DNA of 29,758 nucleotides from assembly GCA_038065175.1 (NCBI GenBank), contig JBBTRN010000043.1, positions 1-29,758 on the forward strand. Direction: 5' to 3'. Under the pieces are notes generated by a model. It did not search any database, was not told the DNA's origin, and saw only the letters and a list, made by a program, of their open reading frames with translations. The stretch's first letter is position 1, and the number at the start of each line of letters is the position of its first letter. The position numbers were made by a program, and so were the translations under genes. This DNA is from JBBTRN01 sp038065175. Lineage in GTDB: Bacteria > Patescibacteriota > Doudnabacteria > UBA920. This document shows positions 24,679 to 29,758 of this stretch, in pieces.

Positions 24679-24688
24679 NNNNNNNNNN
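24679..24688. other. Scaffold gap (10 Ns)
   Basis: Ten Ns, a usual placeholder for a gap of unknown size. It cuts the 3' end of pilM. Just past the gap the minus strand reads IEVMTKIKKITK and a stop in one frame, which could be the lost PilM tail. Confidence 0.95.
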
Positions 24689-25640
24689 CCAACTGTTCAC
24701 TATAAGAAACGGACTGCAAAGGATTACCTAAAGCTACCGGCACATTCAGGTCGGAAAAAAACTCCACAATTCCGGGCATATTCGCGCCCCCGCCCACTAA
24801 AATGATTTCATCTAATTGGGCGTTATGCGACTGAAAAATAGTAAAAAGCTGTTTAACTTCATTCTTAATTAAAGCCAAAACCGGCTTAACTGTTTCCGGT
24901 AAAAAAGTACCGCTAGTTACCCCGAAATCCTTTTTAAATTGCTCTGCTCTCACAACGCTGACATTCAGGGTTTGCGCAATTTTTTTTGTTATGGTTTCGC
25001 CTCCAATATTTAAATTCCGACTAAGCCTTAAAAATCCTTTTTCAATTATATTAATTCCGGTATTTTTTGCGCCTATATCTATTATAACACAATTTGTTGA
25101 ACGAGTGCCTATAAGCGAACGGATTAGCGCCAAGGCTTCAATCTCCCCCACGAAAGGCTCAAGACCTGCAAACGCAAAAATATCCATATAATCCTTTGTA
25201 ATTTGCTTGGGTACGGCTGTTAGCAGTATCTTCTGGTTAAGCTGTTTTGAATCCTTCTCTTCAATTACGCTCCACGACAGGTCAATGTCGGCAAGGGCTA
25301 AAGGCACATATTTTTTTGCCTCAAATTCTACTGCCGTAGCCAACTCGGCCTGGCTCATTTTAGGTAATTCTATTACAGAAGTAAAAACTGCGCTATTCGG
25401 TAGGCTAATTACGCATCTTTTTGTGGAAACCCCTGCTTTCAAGCATAAATTTTTCAACACCTGGGCGATACGCGGAAGATTAGCGGCACGATCCTTATCC
25501 TTCGGCTCAAAAGGCAAATTAACAATCCCATAAGTAGAAAGCATGGGAGAGCTTGGGTTGGTAAACGAAACTTCAGCAATCTTAATATTAGATGTGCCGA
25601 CATCGACCCCCAAAACCGTTTTCTTTGATTCAAAAAACAT
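24689..25640 (-). CDS. pilM: Pilus assembly protein PilM, 3' end lost in gap
   Basis: About 317 residues of a cytoplasmic actin-like ATPase are visible. Nucleotide-binding motifs: VLGVDVGTSNIKIAEV at the N-terminus, VIIDIGAKNTGI near the middle and ILVGGGANMPGI toward the end. PilM recruits PilN and couples it to the motor ring. The final 15-40 residues expected for the family are missing at the gap. ATG 25640 was chosen because the longer frame from 25706 begins inside the promoter. It is the first gene of the pilus operon. Confidence 0.92.
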
Positions 25641-25677
25641 TGGAAATTTTGTTTCTTTCTGCGACTTCTGCTTATTT

Positions 25678-25706
25678 ATAATAATATAAAGTAAGGTGGT
25701 TGTCAA
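25678..25706 (-). promoter_or_regulatory. Promoter of the pil operon
   Basis: -35 TTGACA (25701-25706), exactly 17 bp, -10 TATTAT (25678-25683) on the minus strand, giving a ~30-nt leader before pilM. Confidence 0.75.
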
Positions 25707-25767
25707 AATTCCCTCTTTCTGATAAAATATATGGGATTTATAAGTTTAAGGTTCATATTTTATTATT

Positions 25768-25809
25768 GCGCGTGTAGCTTAAGTTGGCAGAACATTCGCC
25801 CCGCACCTT
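25768..25809 (+). pseudogene. Orphan tRNA 5' half (A)
   Basis: The acceptor strand gcgcgtg is followed by tagcttaagttggcagaac (D arm) and a 5' anticodon arm attcgccccgcac, then unrelated sequence. It stops in the anticodon loop. No 3' strand that pairs with gcgcgtg is found nearby. Confidence 0.5.
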
Positions 25810-25853
25810 CCAAAGTTAAATCCTTTTAAATAGTACAACTCTTTTTGGCAACT

Positions 25854-25945
25854 GGGCGTATAGCTCAGTTGGTTAGAGCTTAGCCTAAGCCCCGTAGCGA
25901 AGCGCAAAGCGCTTCTGCTACTGGGGTCACTGACCCTGAAGAAAA
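25854..25945 (+). pseudogene. Orphan tRNA-Ile-like 5' half (B) with hairpin insertion
   Basis: Positions 25854-25879 match 25 of 26 bases of the tRNA-Ile 5' end at 26013. Then comes an inserted hairpin, ccccgtagcgaagcgc pairing with gcgcttctgctactgggg, and after it gtcactgac, the same 5' anticodon arm seen in tRNA C. The tRNA ends there, in the anticodon loop, without a 3' half. Confidence 0.55.
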
Positions 25946-25955
25946 TTTTATTTAC

Positions 25956-26158
25956 GGGTGTGTAGCTCAGTGGTAGAGCACGTCACTGACCTGCCCGCCT
26001 TGCAAACAATTTGGGCGTATAGCTCAGCTGGTTAGAGCGCGTCACTGATAATGACGAGGTCTCTGGTTCGAGTCCAGATACGCCCACCAGCCTAAATTGA
26101 AGGCTTTTGCAGGCGGGTAATGACGGGGCCGCAGGTCCGATCCCTGCCACACCCACCA
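25956..26158 (+). tRNA. Interrupted tRNA-Val(GAC)-like gene holding tRNA-Ile
   Basis: The 5' half is 25956-25990 and the 3' half 26119-26158. Joined, they give a complete cloverleaf: acceptor gggtgtg/cacaccc (7 of 7), D stem gctc/gagc, anticodon stem cgtca/tgacg, loop ctgacaa (anticodon GAC, Val), five-base variable loop, T stem gcagg/cctgc with a 7-base loop, then ACCA encoded. The break is right after the anticodon. The 128-nt insert (25991-26118) begins and ends with complementary sequence (cccgccttgcaaa; tttgcaggcggg) and contains the whole tRNA-Ile gene. If the break is shifted by one base the anticodon would read GAT. Whether it is spliced is unknown. Confidence 0.6.
26013..26089 (+). 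tRNA. tRNA-Ile(GAU)
   Basis: A complete cloverleaf: acceptor gggcgta/tacgccc, D stem gctc/gagc, anticodon stem cgtca/tgacg with loop ctgataa (anticodon GAT, 26047-26049), T arm tctgg-ttcgagt-ccaga, and encoded CCA at 26087-26089. It is flanked on both sides by complementary sequence and lies inside the interrupted tRNA-Val. It normally resides in the 16S-23S spacer. Confidence 0.93.
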
Positions 26159-26304
26159 TTCACAAAATCCGAAACTCTAAATCCTAAAATCTAAATAATT
26201 CCCAAATGACAAAATCCAAAATAATAAACAGTAAAAGGTTTAAGACTTTAGAATTTAATTTTTGTTTGGGTTTTAGATATTAAAATTTAGAATTTGAACA
26301 CATT
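26159..26304. repeat. AT-rich imperfect palindromic repeat
   Basis: Units such as ctaaatcctaaaatctaaat and their complement (ttttagatattaaaatttag) make a ~140-bp imperfect hairpin. The same unit style (aaatcctaaattc) is in insertion 2 of the 23S rRNA. No gene is seen in it; the next ATG is at 26305. Confidence 0.6.
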
Positions 26305-26529
26305 ATGCGCTTCATTTTAGCTCCCTTAGTCTTTATCGCCGGCATACTTTGTATGAAATACTCGGTAGCTATAACCGACCAATTTTCCGGCAAAATTGAT
26401 TTAGCCGAAAAATATTTAGGCGGTGGTTTAGGTGCCGGCACTTATACCTGGTGGAAATTTTTTGGCCTGGGTCTTTGCGTCTTAAGCATTTTGTGGTTAT
26501 TCGGAATGCTTCCGGACAACAACTTATAA
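26305..26529 (+). CDS. Small two-helix membrane protein
   Basis: The 74-residue protein has two membrane helices (about 3-23 and 50-68) joined by DQFSGKIDLAEKYLGGG and GAGTYTWWKFFG. I do not assign a function. The loop is Gly-rich, and the composition and codon use match the neighbourhood. It is a plausible real gene because of the regular two-helix layout; it stands alone between the two tRNA pieces. Confidence 0.6.
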   Translation: MRFILAPLVFIAGILCMKYSVAITDQFSGKIDLAEKYLGGGLGAGTYTWWKFFGLGLCVLSILWLFGMLPDNNL

Positions 26530-26587
26530 ACGGGCACCGGCATAACTAACCCCGTTAAATTTGTGAACCATTAGCTCATTTTATGAA

Positions 26588-26749
26588 GGGACTGTTGCCA
26601 AATACGCTTTTTGATGCAAAATGAAATGGTTTGAGCAGAATGGGCAAAATAAATTTTGATGTTTACCTGAAAGGTAAGCAGAAAAATTTTTTTGGCCATT
26701 GTGCCAAAACAGTTCGTTTTGGGCAAAAATGGTATTCGGCAACAGTCCC
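26588..26749. mobile_element. 162-bp MITE-like element
   Basis: Terminal inverted repeats gggactgttgcc...ggcaacagtccc (12 bp exact, similarity extending to 17) are flanked by a 5-bp direct repeat atgaa (26583-26587 and 26750-26754). The ends resemble those of IS6-family elements (GGCACTGTTGC). Internally, on the minus strand, a fragment reads LFCPFCSNHFI, a possible transposase zinc-finger relic. No transposase gene is present. Confidence 0.6.
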
Positions 26750-26759
26750 ATGAAGCGCG

Positions 26760-26869
26760 CCATCCCGCACTTTCTTTTGGGGACGTAGCTCAATTGGTAG
26801 AGCATCACATTTGCAATGTGAGGGTAAGGGGTTCGAATCCCCTCGTCTCCACCAGAAAGTGCGGGATGG
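26760..26869. repeat. 16-bp perfect inverted repeat flanking tRNA-Ala
   Basis: ccatcccgcactttct (26760-26775) and its exact complement (26854-26869) surround the tRNA. The right arm starts at the last base of the tRNA's CCA. In a transcript this would put the tRNA on the tip of a 16-bp stem. Confidence 0.85.
26779..26854 (+). tRNA. tRNA-Ala(UGC)
   Basis: Cloverleaf: acceptor ggggacg/cgtctcc with a G3-T70 wobble, the hallmark of alanine tRNAs; D stem gctc/gagc; anticodon stem tcaca/tgtga with loop tttgcaa (anticodon TGC, 26812-26814); T arm aggggttcgaatcccct; encoded ACCA. It is complete and likely functional, and like tRNA-Ile it is flanked by an inverted repeat. Confidence 0.95.
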
Positions 26870-27065
26870 AGGCGACCGGCCTGCCCTGTAGCGGAGCCGA
26901 TATTTATATCGAAGCGACTGCTGCCGGGGTTCGAATCCGGTATGGTCCACCACTCGACTTCGCTCGTGGCCTTCGGCCAATAATAGCATTTCGAGTGTCC
27001 CGAATGAAATTGAGGGGCAACAATACCTTGTATGTCATTAAAACTTATGATAATCTCTAATTAAG

Positions 27066-28766
27066 ATGCTCAAGACTCTAACCAAAGTTGACAAAATAAT
27101 TTTAAAAGAAATCGAAGACGAAAAGCGCGTCCGACATACGGCCGAGCTTTTTTTGTTATTCGCTCTTGGCTCGCAATTTGACCACCTAATTAAACAGCAA
27201 ATGGATAAGTTAGGCGTATTCTGCCTAGTCGCTGACCCTTCTAAAATTAGAGCCGCTGATGTTAGAAAACTCTCGCCTATTGGCATTATTCTTTCCGGCG
27301 GACCCAGTTCGGCTTACGAATATCCGCCGTTCGATAAAAAAATATTTGATTTGGGGATTCCGGTTTTAGGCATTTGCCTGGGCTTTCAAATGTGGGCATA
27401 TCACATTGGTGTAAATGTTTCGCTTTCGGAAAAAAGGGAATTTGGCTCGCATAAGTTTAAATTGATGGCAAAGTCAGCATTATTCGATAAAATCCCCACT
27501 CACTCGAATGTCTTAGAAAGCCATGGAGACAAAATCGCGCCAGATAAAAAATTGAAAATTTTAGGTGCCACAGACAACGCGCCGACCTCGGCCGGACAGT
27601 ACAAGCACCTTTATGGCGTGCAGTTCCACCCGGAAGTTACGGAAACCGAATACGGCGCCAAAATATATGAAAATTTCGTTTTTAAAATCTGCCATGCCCG
27701 CGACAAATTCCCGGCTAAGTCCGTGGCGCAGTCGAAGATTGATAATTTACGAAATCAAATAGCGGAAAAACGGGTCTTACTAGCTTTATCCGGCGGCTCT
27801 GATTCCTCAGTCGTAGCATATTTGCTCAAGGAAGCCTGTAGTCAGCCGATTCATCGGCTCAACAAAAAGCTGATAAATCAGCTAACTACAAAGTCAAACA
27901 TCCGCGCAGTCTACATCAAAGGCATCGACCGCCCGGACGACGAAGCAAACGTAATTAGATACTTTGGCAATGTTAAATGGCTGGATTTAAAAATTATTGA
28001 CGCTACCAAAGACTTCCTCAAAGTCTTAAAAAACAAAACTTCGATGAAGGAAAAGCGCCTCGCGATGAGAAGCGTATATAAAAAAATCCTGGAACAAGAA
28101 GCCAAAAAATTTAAAGCAGATTTTCTTGCCCAAGGAACATTGTATACCGATGTTTCGGAAACCGGCGGCGGCTACACTACCGGTGCACGAAAAGCGCAAA
28201 TTAAAATTCACCACAACGTGGATCTAAAATTCAGCATCCCAGAGCTTTCGCCCTTAATAGATAATGTTAAAGACACAGGCCGGCAAATTGGCCGCGAAAT
28301 TGGCGTGCCCGAAGAATTATTGATACGGCACCCTTTCCCCGGGCCTGGTTTAGTAGTTAGGATTGAAGGTGAGGTTACAAAAGAAAAATTAGCCACTGCC
28401 CGCAAAGTGGACGAAATTTTCATCGAAGAATTAAAAAAATGGAACCTCCCGTATTCTTCCCCCCCTTTACAAGGGGGGGCTAGGGGGGGTAAACCACTGA
28501 TGTCTTTATATAATAGCTTATGGCAGGCAGGGGCGGTTGTGACTAAATCGATGATAACCTGCACCAAAGGCGACGATGCGGCCGAGGGGCATGTAATTGC
28601 CCTTTGGGCAGTCTGGAGCGTAAACGGTTTTACCGCCCGGGCCGCGGAATTACCCTACGATTTCTTAAAACACGTTTCCCAAAGAATGACGAATGAAATA
28701 AGAGAGGTAGGCGGAGTAGTCTATCGAATCTCCGATAAACCTCCGGTAACCATTGAATGGGGTTAA
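27066..28766 (+). CDS. guaA: GMP synthase (glutamine-hydrolysing)
   Basis: The 566-residue enzyme makes GMP from XMP, ATP and glutamine. Glutaminase domain (about 30-210): Cys104 in GICLGFQ, His188 and Glu190 in QFHPE. ATP pyrophosphatase domain from about 235: P-loop LSGGSDSS (usual SGGVDSS). C-terminal dimerisation domain: HPFPGPGL and a final KPPVTIEWG. It is about 40-50 residues longer than usual, from an N-terminal extension and two palindromic repeat insertions (27838-27889 and 28456-28492), both in frame. It is the only guaA-like gene here; nothing suggests it is inactive. Confidence 0.95.
   Translation: MLKTLTKVDKIILKEIEDEKRVRHTAELFLLFALGSQFDHLIKQQMDKLGVFCLVADPSKIRAADVRKLSPIGIILSGGPSSAYEYPPFDKKIFDLGIPVLGICLGFQMWAYHIGVNVSLSEKREFGSHKFKLMAKSALFDKIPTHSNVLESHGDKIAPDKKLKILGATDNAPTSAGQYKHLYGVQFHPEVTETEYGAKIYENFVFKICHARDKFPAKSVAQSKIDNLRNQIAEKRVLLALSGGSDSSVVAYLLKEACSQPIHRLNKKLINQLTTKSNIRAVYIKGIDRPDDEANVIRYFGNVKWLDLKIIDATKDFLKVLKNKTSMKEKRLAMRSVYKKILEQEAKKFKADFLAQGTLYTDVSETGGGYTTGARKAQIKIHHNVDLKFSIPELSPLIDNVKDTGRQIGREIGVPEELLIRHPFPGPGLVVRIEGEVTKEKLATARKVDEIFIEELKKWNLPYSSPPLQGGARGGKPLMSLYNSLWQAGAVVTKSMITCTKGDDAAEGHVIALWAVWSVNGFTARAAELPYDFLKHVSQRMTNEIREVGGVVYRISDKPPVTIEWG
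27838..27889. repeat. Double-hairpin repeat inserted in guaA
   Basis: Two hairpins (agccgattcatcggct, 27844-27859, and agctgataaatcagct, 27868-27883) are bracketed by gtagt and actac. The insert adds about 17-20 residues (CSQPIHRLNKKLINQLTTK) right after the P-loop helix of the pyrophosphatase domain, where related enzymes have none. Confidence 0.75.
28456..28492. repeat. C7/G7 palindromic repeat inserted in guaA
   Basis: ttccccccctttac is followed by aagggggggctaggggggg. The coded peptide SSPPLQGGARGG is out of place in the guaA dimerisation domain. This kind of C-run/G-run repeat is known as a dispersed repeat in many bacterial genomes. Confidence 0.75.
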
Positions 28767-28770
28767 ATAA

Positions 28771-28827
28771 ACGATTACTTACAATTACTTACAATTACTT
28801 GACAAGAAACCGACAAAAAGATACTAT
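28771..28827 (+). promoter_or_regulatory. Promoter with upstream 10-bp repeats for candidate small RNA
   Basis: -35 TTGACA (28799-28804), 17-bp spacer, -10 TACTAT (28822-28827). Three near-identical 10-bp units, (ac)gattactt and acaattactt twice, end at the -35 and could bind a regulator. Confidence 0.65.
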
Positions 28828-28833
28828 ATTAAG

Positions 28834-28905
28834 GTCTTTCAGTTACCATAACTGAAAGGGTATTACATCCAAGGATCACCCTCCGCGAGGAGGGTGATTT
28901 CTATT
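28834..28905 (+). ncRNA. Candidate ~72-nt small RNA
   Basis: Starting about 7 bp after the -10 box the RNA would have a perfect 10-bp hairpin (28836-28858, ctttcagtta/taactgaaag with a 3-base loop), a 16-base linker, and a perfect 10-bp terminator hairpin (28875-28898, GCGA loop) followed by TTTCTATTT. There is no reading frame of note, and the next gene is on the other strand, so this promoter has no other target. I do not recognise the family. The linker and terminator contain GGATCACCCTCC, close to the 16S 3' end, perhaps by chance. Confidence 0.55.
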
Positions 28906-29473
28906 TCGGTCTATGTTGCAACTCTCTTCCCCAAATATCTTCAGGCATAGTTAAAATATCAAAATAGCCGTCCCCGCCGGTCCGTAATTCCTGGGATATG
29001 TTATTTTTAGATGAAAAAATATAAACCTTTTTGCCATTGTTGCGCAAATAAGTCACAAGAGCCAAAAAATCAGAATCGCCGGTAAATAGAACTGCCGCAT
29101 CATACTTTCCCATATGATGTATGGCATCAATAGTCATTTCCACATCCATATTGCCTTTTTCTTCTACGGATTCGCCTTCCTCACCTATAATACTAATCCG
29201 CTTTAACGGCTTTTTTATAACTTCAAAACCAAGGCCTTTTTTTAAAAAAGTATAAAATTTATGCTTGCCATCCGTGCTATAACTCCGAGTGCCGTCGGCC
29301 GGATACGCGGTATAATAAAAAACTTTGATTGAACTGCCTTCAAATTTAGCCTGAATACATTTGATAGTTTTCGCGTAATCTAAAAACCTGCCCTTAGACT
29401 TCTGCGCCTGCCAGAGGTTAGAAGCATCAATAAATACATAAATAATAGTTTTTTGAGCGTTTTGATTTGACAT
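28901..29473 (-). CDS. NYN-domain protein (PIN-like nuclease)
   Basis: The protein has about 190 residues of the LabA/NYN family, a PIN-like ribonuclease fold. The acidic site is kept: D in YVFIDASNLW, D in GNMDVEMTIDAI, and D's in LFTGDSDFLALV. ATG 29473 was chosen over a TTG at 29494, because the TTG overlaps a strong hairpin. The target RNA is unknown. It is convergent with the candidate small RNA, whose terminator ends against its stop codon. Confidence 0.85.
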   Translation of the reverse strand: MSNQNAQKTIIYVFIDASNLWQAQKSKGRFLDYAKTIKCIQAKFEGSSIKVFYYTAYPADGTRSYSTDGKHKFYTFLKKGLGFEVIKKPLKRISIIGEEGESVEEKGNMDVEMTIDAIHHMGKYDAAVLFTGDSDFLALVTYLRNNGKKVYIFSSKNNISQELRTGGDGYFDILTMPEDIWGRELQHRPK

Positions 29474-29489
29474 TTTTAATTTGGTTTTA

Positions 29490-29515
29490 GCCAAGCCGCT
29501 TAAAAGCGGCTTGGC
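29490..29515. repeat. Perfect 12-bp hairpin upstream of the NYN gene
   Basis: gccaagccgctt and aagcggcttggc are separated by two bases. It lies 17 bp upstream of the NYN ATG; no T-run follows on either side, so its role (leader structure, partial terminator or repeat) is unclear. Confidence 0.7.
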
Positions 29516-29594
29516 TTGCCTGTTCTGCTAACTGCCGGTTTCGATATTGATTTGCCTCATCCCTTAGGCATTTCGCTGATCCCCGACGGCAATT

Positions 29595-29758
29595 TTATCG
29601 ATTTCCTTTTGCTCTATTGTGTGTCTTGCAGAGCATCTGACAATTCTTGGCTGAAGTAGCGCCGCCTTTAATCCAGGCTGATACATGATCTGCTTCCATT
29701 TCCCCAAAACTCCAAATCTTGCTCTTGTTTGCATCGTGTCCAATAGCGCAATGCGAGC
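29595..29758 (-). CDS. HNH endonuclease, C-terminal end (partial)
   Basis: The last 53 codons of a gene that starts beyond the window are visible. The peptide reads EMEADHVSAWIKGG, then KNCQMLCKTHNRAKGNR, the HNH motif with its DH pair, the middle Asn and the final CxxxHNRxKG pattern. HNH nucleases cut DNA as homing, phage or restriction enzymes; the family cannot be narrowed from this end. There is no gene in 29516-29594. Confidence 0.8.
   Translation of the reverse strand, partial: SHCAIGHDANKSKIWSFGEMEADHVSAWIKGGATSAKNCQMLCKTHNRAKGNR

Larger units (their letters stand above)
26565..26952 (+). pseudogene. Degenerate interrupted tRNA (D) holding a MITE-like element and tRNA-Ala
   Basis: The 5' part (26565-26587) reads gaaccat, ta, gctc and a D loop; the 3' part (26923-26952) reads a T arm gccgg...ccggt with an oversized loop, then atggtcc and ACCA. 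gaaccat pairs with atggtcc at 6 of 7 positions, so the two ends may be one tRNA. In between lie the MITE-like element (in the D arm), the inverted-repeat-flanked tRNA-Ala, and an imperfect hairpin (about 26878-26923). The T loop has two extra bases, so the host is probably dead. Confidence 0.45.

Noticed and set aside
25991..26118. Group I intron or archaeal-type intron in the interrupted tRNA-Val
   Set aside because: The insert is too short and lacks group I core elements, and the junction cannot form a bulge-helix-bulge because one side has only three unpaired bases.
26581..27060. Frames on both strands across tRNA-Ala
   Set aside because: They cover the tRNA and the MITE-like element; only a short CPxC transposase-like relic may be real.

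Overview
The window looks like a chromosome fragment of a Candidate Phyla Radiation (Patescibacteria) bacterium, probably in or near Parcubacteria. The basis is indirect: about 40% GC, compact gene packing, a complete type IV pilus locus, a 23S rRNA carrying several hairpin insertions, and many short palindromic repeats that sit even inside essential genes. One run of 10 Ns (24679-24688) marks a scaffold gap, so this is a draft, probably metagenome-derived, assembly.

Left part (1-2080). The 5' third of a 23S rRNA lies on the minus strand and runs off the window. It has three extra AT-rich hairpin segments. Upstream of it is a 650-nt leader with a boxA-like element, stacked hairpins, and a separate promoter-to-terminator unit that may encode a ~120-nt RNA. 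No 16S gene lies upstream, so the rRNA genes appear unlinked.

2.2-11.1 kb. This is a mosaic. Two GC-richer plus-strand single genes (an anti-anti-sigma STAS protein and a one-heme cytochrome c) look foreign. Around them are a LytR_C-domain membrane protein, a Phd/VapC-type toxin-antitoxin pair with a palindromic operator, ligA, a LysM protein, and a ribbon-helix-helix protein. Three genes suggest polyamine metabolism: a deoxyhypusine-synthase-like enzyme, agmatine deiminase and N-carbamoylputrescine amidase.

11.2-25.7 kb. A minus-strand type IV pilus locus reads, in transcription order: pilM, pilN, pilO, a small membrane protein in the pilP position, pilB, a degenerate receiver protein, pilT, pilC, then (own promoter) the major pilin and a terminator, a pilin-like membrane protein, an O-antigen-ligase/TPR protein that may glycosylate pilin, the prepilin peptidase pilD, and four minor pseudopilins. 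Together these cover assembly, powering, retraction, processing and possible decoration of a surface pilus.

25.7-27.0 kb. This is the strangest part. Complete tRNA-Ile(GAU) and tRNA-Ala(UGC) genes, normally found in the 16S-23S spacer, are each flanked by inverted repeats. Each appears to lie inside another, interrupted tRNA gene: one a near-perfect tRNA-Val, the other a degenerate tRNA further broken by a 162-bp MITE-like element. Two further orphan tRNA 5' halves precede them.

27.0-29.76 kb. guaA carries two in-frame palindromic repeat insertions. It is followed by a promoter plus two-hairpin unit that may be a ~72-nt small RNA, a NYN-domain nuclease-like gene, and the C-terminal end of an HNH endonuclease at the window edge. 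Functional calls rest on motifs read directly from the translations; no database search was possible.
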